Assembly: GCA_964448285.1 (NCBI GenBank)
Contig: CAYUWG010000030.1
Span: 1-40,894 of the forward strand
Length of the DNA stretch: 40,894 bases
From: CAYUWG01 sp964448285
GTDB lineage: Bacteria > Bacteroidota > Ignavibacteria > SZUA-365
Direction: 5' to 3'
Positions 25,268-33,059 of this stretch are shown piece by piece (position 1 is the stretch's first letter; every line of letters starts with the position of its first letter). Below the pieces are notes generated by a model, which searched no databases, was not told the DNA's origin, and was given only the letters and a program-made list of their open reading frames with translations. The translations under genes were made by a program, and so were the position numbers.

Positions 25268-26127
25268 TCTCGCGCGAGAATATCGAAGCTGATATCCAAT
25301 GCCTGAACGGAATGAGTCAAAGCCCCGACAGAGATCCGGTTGACTCCCGTCTCGGCAATGTCGCGAACGGAGTGTTCGGACACGTTGCCTGAATACTCCA
25401 GTGAGATTTCCGGTCTTCGTGCACGAGCAAGCCTGACGGCGATCGCGAGGTCATCGAGCGAAAAGTTATCGAAGAGAATGAAGTCCACGCCGTCACATTC
25501 GAGCAGAGAGCCGAGTTGTGCAAGCGTATCCACTTCGACTTCCACTTTCATTTGATTCCGTGATGCAAGCCGCGCGCGCACAAGCTCCACCGCTTCGCGA
25601 ACTCCTCCGCACACGGCGACGTGGTTGTCCTTGATCAACACCATATCGTCAAGTCCGAAACGGTGATTCTTCCCCCCTCCGTGTCGCACAGCCATGCGGT
25701 CGAAGACACGCAGTCCGGGTACCGTCTTTCGCGTATCCATGATATCGACCGGAAGGCCTTCGACTTGTTTGACGAACGCCGATGTTCGGGTCGCAATCCC
25801 ACTCATCCTCTGGAGAAAGTTCAGTGCAACCCGTTCACCGGTGAGCATCGATGAGACGTGACCGGTGACGGTCGCAAGCTGCATTCCACGCATGACGGAC
25901 ATGCCGTCTTTTACATGGAAGGCAAAGTGCAACTCAGGATCGACGTGCTGGAAAACCGCCTGAGCGATCTCCAATCCAGAGATCACCCCCGCAGCTTTCG
26001 CTATGAACACACCCTGCCCCTGTAAATCCGTTGGGATCGTACACTCCGTCGTGATATCACCCATACCGACGTCCTCACGAAGAGCAGCAGAGATGATTTC
26101 CATGATGCGGTTGTCCGACTCAAGCAT
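25264..26127 (-). CDS. nadC: nicotinate-nucleotide pyrophosphorylase (carboxylating)
   Basis: A 287-residue NadC, which converts quinolinate and PRPP to nicotinate mononucleotide, CO2 and pyrophosphate in de novo NAD synthesis. R-E-D-V-G-x-G-D-I-T-T near the N-terminus, MDTRKTVPGLR, and RHGGGKNHRFGL followed by D-N-H are the conserved substrate-binding segments. I prefer the ATG at 26127 (AAGG upstream); a TTG at 26133 would overlap the preceding gene as TTGA. nadA and nadB are not in the window. Confidence 0.95.
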   Translation of the reverse strand: MLESDNRIMEIISAALREDVGMGDITTECTIPTDLQGQGVFIAKAAGVISGLEIAQAVFQHVDPELHFAFHVKDGMSVMRGMQLATVTGHVSSMLTGERVALNFLQRMSGIATRTSAFVKQVEGLPVDIMDTRKTVPGLRVFDRMAVRHGGGKNHRFGLDDMVLIKDNHVAVCGGVREAVELVRARLASRNQMKVEVEVDTLAQLGSLLECDGVDFILFDNFSLDDLAIAVRLARARRPEISLEYSGNVSEHSVRDIAETGVNRISVGALTHSVQALDISFDILARE

Positions 26128-26129
26128 CG

Positions 26130-26699
26130 TCAAACCTTTTGTGCGTAGCGTTCGAGATATTTTTCGAAACTCAACCCACGTTCCATGTCGAGATGTTCTC
26201 GGTACTGACTGACGTAATAGAGATAGTTCTTCGACGACTGCACGATGCCGGCTCGTTCCTCATCCGACAACATGCGAACGACCTTGCCGGGCACGCCTGC
26301 GACGAGCGCTCCTTCCGGGACGCGCGTACGTTCTAATACGACGGCACCGGCGGCGATCAACGATTCACTGCCGACCACGGCGTGATCGAGTACGGTTGCG
26401 TTCATCCCGATCAGCACGCGATCTTCGACGGTGCATCCGTGAAGAATAGCGCCATGGCCGATGGTCACGTCCGTGCCGACGTGTAAGGGCGCTTTCTTCC
26501 ATGTGACATGGAGGATGCAATTATCCTGGACGTTCGTGCGGGCACCGACTCGAATTGCTGCCACGTCGCCGCGGATAACGCTGCCGAACCATGCACTTGC
26601 CTCTTCTCCGATTTCCACGTCACCGACAATCGTCACGCGGTCGGTAATGAACGCCGTCGGATGAATGCGTGGGAAGATTCCCTGATACGGATAGATCAT
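26130..26699 (-). CDS. gamma-class carbonic anhydrase-like hexapeptide-repeat protein
   Basis: A 189-residue left-handed beta-helix protein of the YrdA/PaaY/CaiE type. Hexapeptide repeats run from V-T-I-V-G-D-V-E-I-G through LIAAGAVV, and the three metal-site histidines H64, H82 and H87 are in the family's usual spacing. The C-terminal helix pairs over the neighbouring subunit. Activity may be a carbonic anhydrase or thioesterase-like role, which cannot be decided here. The start at 26699 gives an ATGA overlap with the DUF3108 gene and the usual N-terminus MIYPYQG; a longer frame would overlap that gene further. Confidence 0.92.
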   Translation of the reverse strand: MIYPYQGIFPRIHPTAFITDRVTIVGDVEIGEEASAWFGSVIRGDVAAIRVGARTNVQDNCILHVTWKKAPLHVGTDVTIGHGAILHGCTVEDRVLIGMNATVLDHAVVGSESLIAAGAVVLERTRVPEGALVAGVPGKVVRMLSDEERAGIVQSSKNYLYYVSQYREHLDMERGLSFEKYLERYAQKV

Positions 26700-27580
26700 C
26701 CTCGTTCCTTCCATGGTGGCGGTTTCCAGCCTTTCCGTTTCCATTTCACAAGCTCCAGCCGAACGCTGCCGATAATCACGTGCATTTTGGCATACAGCGG
26801 TATCGATGCATCGTCAGCGCTGAACCATCCTTCGAAGTCGCCGGTCAATCCGAAAATGCCTGTGAACCCCGTTTCGCCATCGAGCTTCACTGCGTGAATG
26901 GGGTAATCCACTGCATCGATCTCGATATCTTCCTGCTCTACTCCGAATTGGATGGTCGTCGTCGCCTTCGTGCGATAGATCAGCACAGGCACACGATCGA
27001 CAAAACGACGATGCGAGTTCGCTCGTGCATAGTAAAGCAGGGATAAGCCATCCTGCCATCGCTTCCCGTCCAGACTGAGCGTGTCGTAATTCTCAGGAAC
27101 GGGTTTATTGCCGATTCGCTCCGAGATATGGACGACGTTTTTCTTTCGTGGAAAGGAGTAGTGAATGTACTTATTCAGAGTATCCGAAATATGTTCACGC
27201 GTCGAAAACGACTGCGATGCAAGTGAATCTGAAAGCGTACTCTGAAAGATCGTATGGAGAGTTACGAACGGAACCCCTTTGTAGCTGCGCATGAGGCACT
27301 CGGTCTTATATGCGATGCGTCCGCTCTGCGTATCGACATCCACGACTTTCGCAATCACCGCGCCGAGTTTGATGCTGAGGTACGATACTTCGTAAACCAA
27401 CTCTTCGCCTTCCTGGAACACGCTGAAGTTCGGTGAAGAGTTTTGTCGCTCGAAGGTGTGGATGAAGGTAACGTCCGCGTTCGCTTCTTCCTTTTGCATC
27501 ATAAAGAACGCAAGCGCGACAAGCGGCATCAACAAAACAGCGTGACGCCATGCGGTGCCACGCCGAAAGGAATGATTCAT
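26696..27580 (-). CDS. DUF3108 periplasmic protein
   Basis: A 294-residue exported protein with a signal peptide (about 1-36). The mature protein opens with E-G-E-E-L-V-Y-E-V-S-Y-L-x-I-K-L-G, the hallmark start of DUF3108, and contains the later Y-R-T-K-A-T-T and V-D-Y-P-I-H-A-V-K-L-D-G segments of the beta-barrel-like periplasmic domain. The molecular function is not established. It lies 20 bases after the CTP-type protease and overlaps the carbonic-anhydrase-like gene by 4 bases. Confidence 0.9.
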   Translation of the reverse strand: MNHSFRRGTAWRHAVLLMPLVALAFFMMQKEEANADVTFIHTFERQNSSPNFSVFQEGEELVYEVSYLSIKLGAVIAKVVDVDTQSGRIAYKTECLMRSYKGVPFVTLHTIFQSTLSDSLASQSFSTREHISDTLNKYIHYSFPRKKNVVHISERIGNKPVPENYDTLSLDGKRWQDGLSLLYYARANSHRRFVDRVPVLIYRTKATTTIQFGVEQEDIEIDAVDYPIHAVKLDGETGFTGIFGLTGDFEGWFSADDASIPLYAKMHVIIGSVRLELVKWKRKGWKPPPWKERG

Positions 27581-27600
27581 TGCATCGAACGGAAGAGGAA

Positions 27601-29202
27601 TTACAACCCGGCGATCTTCTTCGCTTCGGGGAAAAGCGTTCTCGCCTTCTGGAACTGCGGATCGACTTCCAACAGCGGTCGGAAATACCCTTCGTTGCCA
27701 AACAGATTCCGGCCGATCTGTGCTTTGACGAACGACTTCATGTATTCCTTATCCTTCTCGAACTGCTCCTTGTTGAACGGGACTTTCTTCGTCTCTCCGA
27801 ACGAAATGAATGCCTGCAACATCTCATCATCGACGGTGAACTGCTTGCTGAATGCGATGACGTCGCCTTTGCCGTATTCCTTGCGGAGCGCTGGTCCGTG
27901 CTTGTCCATGTAGCCGGTCGTGAACTCGAAAACGTACGCGCGCATCTTTGCGGTGTACTCCTGCAAGCGTTCCGCACGAACGATGTAGTCCGGCGTCACG
28001 CCGCCACCGCCATAAACGGTTCGCCCGCTCGTCGTTTTGAATTTCGGTCGTGATGTATCGGCCTCTTGTTCGTGATTGATATTCTCTCCCTGTTCCTCGT
28101 CACGCGCCAGAGCACTTTTATAATACTCTTCATCCGACTTCCCGTCGTACGGACGTTGGATGATCCGACCGGAAGGCGTGTAATAGCGCGCCGTCGTCAG
28201 GCGGAAGGCCGATCCGTCCGCGAGATCGAACTGACGCTGCACGAGTCCTTTACCGAATGACGTTTCACCGACAACGAGTCCGCGATCATGGTCCTGCACT
28301 GCTCCGGAAACGATCTCGCTTGCCGATGCGCTGCTGTTGCTGATCAGGATGATCAACGGAAGCTGCTGGAATTCTCCCGAACCGGTTGCCACGTAATTCT
28401 CATCGAATTCCGGACGGCGCCCTTTGGTGTACACGATCTTCTGGTCTTTACGCAGGAATTCATTCGCCATGCGGAAGGATTGCTCCAGGTATCCTCCGGG
28501 ATTTCCCCGCAGGTCGAGGATGAGTTTCTCCATTCCCTTTGCTCGCAGTTGGCGAAGCCCGTCGAGAAACTCCTGATGCGTCGTTGAAGAGAATCTGTTA
28601 ATGCTCATGTACGCGGTGCCGTCTTCATGGAGGAAGTACGTGTCAACGCTGTAGAGGGGAATCTTATCCCGTGTAATGGTGAACGTCAACGCATTCGAAA
28701 TACCGGCGCGGATAATCTCGACGGTCACTTTCGTTCCCTTCTCACCGCGAAGCCGCTTCTGCACGTCTTCATTCGTAAACTTCGTCGCCGGTTCGTCATT
28801 GATCTTCACGATTTTATCTCCGGCAAGGATTCCCACCTTCTCACTCGGCCCTCCGAAGATCGGCGCTACGACCGTGATCGTATCATGGAGAATGTTGAAC
28901 TCGATTCCCACGCCTTCGAAGCTTCCCTTGAAGTCCTCCTGCACCTTCGAAAACTGCTTCTTATCGATATAGACCGAGTGCGGGTCCAAATCTTTGAGCA
29001 TTCCCTGAATCGCCGATTCGACCAACTTCGAGGTGTTGACCTCATCGACGTAATGCTTCTGGATGAAACTGAGGACGTCCTGAAACTTGCTGATCTGCTG
29101 GTAGATGTTGTCTTCTGAGATTGCCCGGATCTGCGTACCGAGAAATACACCAAATACCAGAAGCACGAACACGGTGGCTACGGAAAACTTTCTACGAAAC
29201 AT
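27601..29202 (-). CDS. S41-family C-terminal processing protease (CtpA-like)
   Basis: A 533-residue CTP/Tsp-type serine protease. It has an N-terminal signal anchor (about 1-26), a helical N-domain with Y-V-D-E-V, a PDZ domain (about 85-170, containing G-S-F-E-G-V-G-I-E and G-G-P-S-E-K-V-G-I-L-A-G-D), and the S41 catalytic domain. The nucleophile Ser is in NSSASASEIVSGA (about residue 295) and the general-base Lys in GETSFGKGLVQ (about 320), followed by A-R-Y-Y-T-P-S-G. An extra ~150-residue C-terminal region is typical of Bacteroidota forms. It cleaves envelope proteins at C-termini. The ATG at 29202 is chosen over a TTG at 29220 because it opens the signal anchor. Confidence 0.95.
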   Translation of the reverse strand: MFRRKFSVATVFVLLVFGVFLGTQIRAISEDNIYQQISKFQDVLSFIQKHYVDEVNTSKLVESAIQGMLKDLDPHSVYIDKKQFSKVQEDFKGSFEGVGIEFNILHDTITVVAPIFGGPSEKVGILAGDKIVKINDEPATKFTNEDVQKRLRGEKGTKVTVEIIRAGISNALTFTITRDKIPLYSVDTYFLHEDGTAYMSINRFSSTTHQEFLDGLRQLRAKGMEKLILDLRGNPGGYLEQSFRMANEFLRKDQKIVYTKGRRPEFDENYVATGSGEFQQLPLIILISNSSASASEIVSGAVQDHDRGLVVGETSFGKGLVQRQFDLADGSAFRLTTARYYTPSGRIIQRPYDGKSDEEYYKSALARDEEQGENINHEQEADTSRPKFKTTSGRTVYGGGGVTPDYIVRAERLQEYTAKMRAYVFEFTTGYMDKHGPALRKEYGKGDVIAFSKQFTVDDEMLQAFISFGETKKVPFNKEQFEKDKEYMKSFVKAQIGRNLFGNEGYFRPLLEVDPQFQKARTLFPEAKKIAGL

Positions 29203-29338
29203 GGTGTCTGGAACCTTCAAACGAGTGGGAGGAGGAGGGTGTCATCTATCACAACCCTAAACTAAGGAAACTGAGGTGTGCAATCAATGCGCTTTTCACT
29301 CCATGATGAAATTCTGTGTGTTGCGCAATGTTCGCGGT

Positions 29339-30058
29339 TCATCGCACTGGCTCCCACGTGTCGGAGGCCGAGCGATGGTAACGCATAACGGAGTACGCAT
29401 TTCGAATCCAACTCCAGAGAATGTGTGTGTATCCGTATTTGCGAAAACGCCTCGGACTTTCGTAAACCACGACGCCCTTCAACATCATGATGCGACCTTT
29501 CCGTTTTGCTCTCCTGAAAAGATCGTAGTCTTCTCCGGCAACGAGGTCGCCGCTGTAGCCGCCCAGCGCGTCGAACACTTCCTTGCGAATGAGCTGACAT
29601 TCACCACGCCCCATTCCTTCGCCTGCAAGGTTGAGAAGCCGGATGTATCGATTGTACACGCCGTGAAAGAGCTTATCGACAAGCGTTTCTTCGTTTGGGA
29701 AAATGCGAATGGAACACGTTGCTGCAACCGCTCCCGACCGCACGAAACGATTTACTTCCTGAAAAAAGTTTTCAGGACTGCCCAAAAGAACGTCTCCATT
29801 GAGAAATAAAAGAACTCCACCTCGGGCAATCGCTGCACCTGCATTTCTCCCCTCTGCAATCGTCTGCTTCGTGGCATTGAGATGTCGTACAACGCGCGCT
29901 CCATATTCTTCTGCCGCTGCGACCGTCGCGTCGGTACTTCCCCCATCGCTGACGATGATTTCGATGGTGAATTCAGAACATAACTCCGGTGTGAACTGAC
30001 GGAGGAGACCCGGCAGAAGCTTTTCCTCGTTGAGGACGGGAATGACGACACTGATCAT
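29339..30058 (-). CDS. family 2 glycosyltransferase
   Basis: A 239-residue GT-A fold glycosyltransferase of family GT2: ISVVIPVLNEEKLLPGLL at the N-terminus, D-G-G-S-T-D-A-T for nucleotide binding, A-E-G-R-N-A-G, the DxD-type L-N-G-D-V, and the G-x-x-x-G-D-L-V-A-G-E-D-Y-D-L-F-R-R acceptor/catalytic segment. It has no membrane segment. It resembles TIGR04283-like or dolichol-phosphate-type transferases, but donor and acceptor cannot be read. It follows the DUF2279 pair by 19 bases, hinting at an envelope glycan or lipid role. Confidence 0.9.
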   Translation of the reverse strand: MISVVIPVLNEEKLLPGLLRQFTPELCSEFTIEIIVSDGGSTDATVAAAEEYGARVVRHLNATKQTIAEGRNAGAAIARGGVLLFLNGDVLLGSPENFFQEVNRFVRSGAVAATCSIRIFPNEETLVDKLFHGVYNRYIRLLNLAGEGMGRGECQLIRKEVFDALGGYSGDLVAGEDYDLFRRAKRKGRIMMLKGVVVYESPRRFRKYGYTHILWSWIRNAYSVMRYHRSASDTWEPVR

Positions 30059-30077
30059 GGAGCAGCTATGGAATACG

Positions 30078-31028
30078 TTACTTGAAATACAATCCGTAGC
30101 TCACGAAGCCGGGGGAAATTCTGATAGCCGGCGATGGGAAGTGAAGGAAGTTCAGCGCCTGTTTCAGCGTGTGAAGCCACCAACTCTCGCCGGGAATAAT
30201 CTTGCTCATATCGTAGTCGAGAGCGAGGATGACATTGCGCTGCGTCGCTTCCCTGTTCTCGATCTCCCGCACGGACACTCCGAGGGCAATGCCGAGCCAG
30301 TCCGGCCAGTAGGGCTTCCATGATTTCGGAAGAAGACCATGGACGTGCACGGCCACCCAGTATGTCTGCCCTTCGTAGTCGTCGATGATATTCCCGCCGT
30401 GGTGCTTTCCTTCAAGAAGACGCGTCGAAGGCCAGTAGGTGAACTTCGGCTGAATGTGCTCGGCATAAGGAACGTAATACTGAACGATCGGCCATGCAGC
30501 ACCGATAAGGTTCGCATACGCATCTCCCCTGCTGAATCCCCAGTTGCCGGCATAGCCATCCTCAAGCTCAACGTATGTTTGAAACAGCGCACCGATAGCA
30601 AAACCTCCCCACACGGACGCTTCCTTTGAGAAGCCGCTCCACTCGAAGGCTTTCTGTCCGAGGAACGAGTTGAATGCACCCGCTGCATAGTGCCCGGCTT
30701 TGTCCACGTTGAGAGCGTATTCGTTGTCATCGACGAAGTGGAAATCCGTGCGTTGATCTTTCCACCATGCATTCCGCTGGTAGATGTGGATCGCCGTCAC
30801 CGTCCCCGCGAGTGCAGCGCTGACGATAGCCGCGTGATCCCAGCGAATCGACGTTTCGTTGGGATTGTATCCTTCGAACGGTACCGGAGCGGCATGAGGC
30901 TTTGCAACAGAAGTATCGACCATCGATGAATCCGGCCTCGCACTCTGCGACGAAATCGTATCAACGCTGCCTGACTGAGCAACTGCACTCAGGTGCATGA
31001 GAAGAAAAAGAAGGCAGAGAGTTCGCAT
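30078..31028 (-). CDS. DUF2279 envelope protein, copy B
   Basis: A 316-residue exported protein with a signal peptide (MRTLCLLFLLMHLSAVAQ). Its start overlaps the upstream paralogue's stop by one base (TAATG), which fixes the start. The conserved region has W-W-x-D, F-H-F, Y-A-L-N-V-D-K-A-G-H-Y, D-D-Y-E-G-Q-T-Y-W and Y-W-P-D-W-L-G-I-A-L-G, as in DUF2279, and the protein ends in P-A-I-R-I-x-P-G-x-x-x-Y-G-L-Y-F. These proteins look like short membrane-associated or periplasmic proteins; function unknown. It is the same length as copy A. Confidence 0.88.
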   Translation of the reverse strand: MRTLCLLFLLMHLSAVAQSGSVDTISSQSARPDSSMVDTSVAKPHAAPVPFEGYNPNETSIRWDHAAIVSAALAGTVTAIHIYQRNAWWKDQRTDFHFVDDNEYALNVDKAGHYAAGAFNSFLGQKAFEWSGFSKEASVWGGFAIGALFQTYVELEDGYAGNWGFSRGDAYANLIGAAWPIVQYYVPYAEHIQPKFTYWPSTRLLEGKHHGGNIIDDYEGQTYWVAVHVHGLLPKSWKPYWPDWLGIALGVSVREIENREATQRNVILALDYDMSKIIPGESWWLHTLKQALNFLHFPSPAIRISPGFVSYGLYFK

Positions 31029-31978
31029 TAAAAATACAGGCCGTACCAAATCACACCCGGCGTCAAACGGATAGCCGGTGCAGGAAATTTGACATAGTTG
31101 AGATAGTGCTTCACGCCTTCCCAAAAGCTGTTGTTCGAAGGGAGAATTTTCGTGACATCGACGTCGAACGCGAGATAGATTTCGTGACTCCCTCCGGTGC
31201 GGTCGGGATATTTCGGGTCGTACCCGACGATTTTATCATCGAGGCTCAAACCGATGGCAATCGCCAGCCAGTCCGGCCAGAATGGTTCCCAATCTCGCGG
31301 GACAAGCTCGTTGACTTTGAAAGACGCCCAGTACGTTTGGTTCACGTAGTCGTCGTTCCAGCGGCCGGTTTCTTTCAGGTGGAAATAGTGGTCCGATCGA
31401 TGCCAATAGCTGAACTTCACGTCGATTGCTTTGATGATCGGCGAATAGTGCTTCGCAAGAAAAAAGAAACTCCCGATGCTTCCGCTCACAACGTCCCAGA
31501 CACTGAAACCCCATCGAGGCGCATAAGCGTCTTTCAGTTCAATTGCGAACTGAACGAAAATGCCGAGACCGGTTCCATACCAAGCCGCAGTCTTATCAGG
31601 TACGTAAGCCCACCGCAAAGCACCCGTAAAAAGATCGGCGGCAATATGACCTCCATATAAGTGCGCCACCTTATCGAGGTTGAGCGCATACTTCATGTCA
31701 CCTCCCTGATCGAAGTGAAACGAAGAACCCGTTTCTTTCCACCACGTGTCCTTTAGATAAAGATAGGACGCACCGAGCGTCGAAACGGCGGCACCACCCA
31801 CGGCGGCAACACGCCAGTAATCCACGGGCTTCACCTCTGCGAAGGGACGATCGAGACGCAAAGTATCGTAACGCAAGCCATTCGAACCGGAGGTGACGAC
31901 AACGCTGTCCGCATGTTGAGCGGTTATCGGTTCGCAGCACATCAGGAAAACGAGAAGAGCCAAGACTGCGTGTTTCAT
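31028..31978 (-). CDS. DUF2279 envelope protein, copy A
   Basis: A 316-residue paralogue of the next gene, with a signal peptide ending ITAQ. Matching landmarks appear in the same order: Y-A-L-N-L-D-K-V-A-H-L-Y-G-G, D-D-Y-V-N-Q-T-Y-W, F-W-P-D-W-L-A-I-A-I-G-L-S-L, and a C-terminus P-A-I-R-L-T-P-G-x-x-W-Y-G-L-Y-F. Head-to-tail copies with one-base overlap imply a tandem duplication under coupled translation. The paired D-K-x-x-H histidine may bind a ligand or metal, but this is a guess. It is the first gene of a three-gene unit with the GT2 gene. Confidence 0.88.
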   Translation of the reverse strand: MKHAVLALLVFLMCCEPITAQHADSVVVTSGSNGLRYDTLRLDRPFAEVKPVDYWRVAAVGGAAVSTLGASYLYLKDTWWKETGSSFHFDQGGDMKYALNLDKVAHLYGGHIAADLFTGALRWAYVPDKTAAWYGTGLGIFVQFAIELKDAYAPRWGFSVWDVVSGSIGSFFFLAKHYSPIIKAIDVKFSYWHRSDHYFHLKETGRWNDDYVNQTYWASFKVNELVPRDWEPFWPDWLAIAIGLSLDDKIVGYDPKYPDRTGGSHEIYLAFDVDVTKILPSNNSFWEGVKHYLNYVKFPAPAIRLTPGVIWYGLYF

Positions 31979-32043
31979 CAGTCAAAAGTACAAGTTTTTC
32001 GCATAGCGCTTCTTTCTTCATGCTGTGTGAAAAAGCTGATTCT

Positions 32044-32441
32044 ACCACATAGAACGCAGAGATCACAAAGATTCCTTGTGTTCTTTGTGCTCTTTGTGGT
32101 TCCATATAAGCTCATCAAGGTGAAGCTTGCCGACTTCCTTTGTCATCCTCATACCGCATAGAACGCAGAGATCACAAAGATTCTTTGTGTTCTTTGTGCT
32201 CTTTGTGGTTCCATATAAGCTCATCAAGGTGAAGCTTGCCGACTTCCTTCTGTCATGCTTTCATACCGCATAGAACGCAGAGATCACAAAGATTCTTTGT
32301 GTTCTTTGTGTTCTTTGTGGTTCCATATAAGCTCATCAAGGTGAAGCTTGCAGACTTCCTTCTGTCATGCTTTCATACCGCATAGAACGCAGAGATCACA
32401 AAGATTCTTTGTGTTCTTTGTGTTCTTTGTGGTTCCATATA
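32044..32441. repeat. tandem ~112-bp direct repeats containing 9-nt CACAAAGAA units
   Basis: Four head-to-tail units: 32044-32152 (109 bp, most diverged of the first three), 32153-32264 (112 bp), 32265-32376 (112 bp, two differences from the previous unit by my reading) and a partial 32377-32441 (65 bp). Each full unit has a core with, on the minus strand, three 9-nt steps of the type CACAAAGAA, a hairpin CACAAAG-ATT-CTTTGTG (for example 32173-32189), and a spacer ending in the CCTT region. The units are direct, without variable spacers, so this is not a CRISPR array. The last unit is fused to the GxxExxY gene. Confidence 0.92.
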
Positions 32442-32800
32442 TACTTCCGTATCTCAAACCTAAATGAACCGAAGTTGATCAGCAGTCCATGCTGTAACCG
32501 GGTTGCCTTCAGGTATCCGAGTATCTGCGCTTCGTGTTCTCTTGCGATTGACTTTGCAGTCTTCACTTCTACAATCAATTCTCTTCTCACAAGGATGTCA
32601 GCGATATAATGACCAATCTGAGTCCCGTCTTCATCAAACACATCGATTGGAAATTGTTGCTGCACGGCCATACCGATTTTCCTCAGTCGATGAACGAGCG
32701 CATTCTCATATACCTTCTCAAGATGCCCCTGACCGAGATAGGCATGAATCTCAAACGCCGTTTGCCTTATCGTATCGCACAGTTCTTTCATGTTCTTCAT
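32396..32800 (-). CDS. GxxExxY protein, PD-(D/E)xK nuclease-like
   Basis: A 134-residue protein with the family motif G25-H-L-E28-K-V-Y31 and a nuclease-like core: I-A-D68-I-L, then I-V-E78-V-K80, matching the D...E-x-K arrangement of PD-(D/E)xK enzymes. GxxExxY proteins are widespread, often multicopy, and of unknown role. Residues 121-134 (I-W-N-H-K-E-H-K-E-H-K-E-S-L) and the TGA stop are encoded inside repeat unit 4, so the gene's 3' end is built from repeat DNA. A diverged repeat copy lies just upstream of the start. The ATG at 32800 has no Shine-Dalgarno site; a second Met at 32791 is possible. Confidence 0.88.
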   Translation of the reverse strand: MKNMKELCDTIRQTAFEIHAYLGQGHLEKVYENALVHRLRKIGMAVQQQFPIDVFDEDGTQIGHYIADILVRRELIVEVKTAKSIAREHEAQILGYLKATRLQHGLLINFGSFRFEIRKYIWNHKEHKEHKESL

Positions 32801-32813
32801 TTTTTTTCAACAG

Positions 32814-32873
32814 GAAAGAGCACAGAGATCACAAAGGTTTTTTGTGCCCTTTCCGCTCTTTGCGGTCCAATAT
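32814..32873. repeat. diverged fifth copy of the repeat core, upstream of the GxxExxY start
   Basis: The sequence matches the core of the 32044-32441 units in the same orientation: CAGAGATCACAAAG, a T-rich loop, TTTGTG, then CTCTTTGCGGTCC in place of CTCTTTGTGGTTCC. It lies 13 bases before the start codon, so the gene is bracketed by direct copies of the core. It is more diverged than the tandem units, so it is probably older. Confidence 0.8.
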
Positions 32874-33059
32874 TTCGAATGATAGTGAGTGAGCAACGTC
32901 TGTTGGATGATCGCATTTCTTGGTGAAGAACTTACCAATCTGCACCTATCCGTGCAATCTCCGGGCTCCTCTCTCTTCAAACATCTCAACGGGTCAAGGG
33001 AATGTTCGCCTGCTGAATCGGCGCTTTGGAATCCGATGCGCGGAAAATAGATTGCCCCT

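Noticed and set aside
32044..32441. Repeat array considered as a CRISPR
   Set aside because: The units are contiguous ~112-bp direct repeats with no variable spacers and no cas genes nearby.
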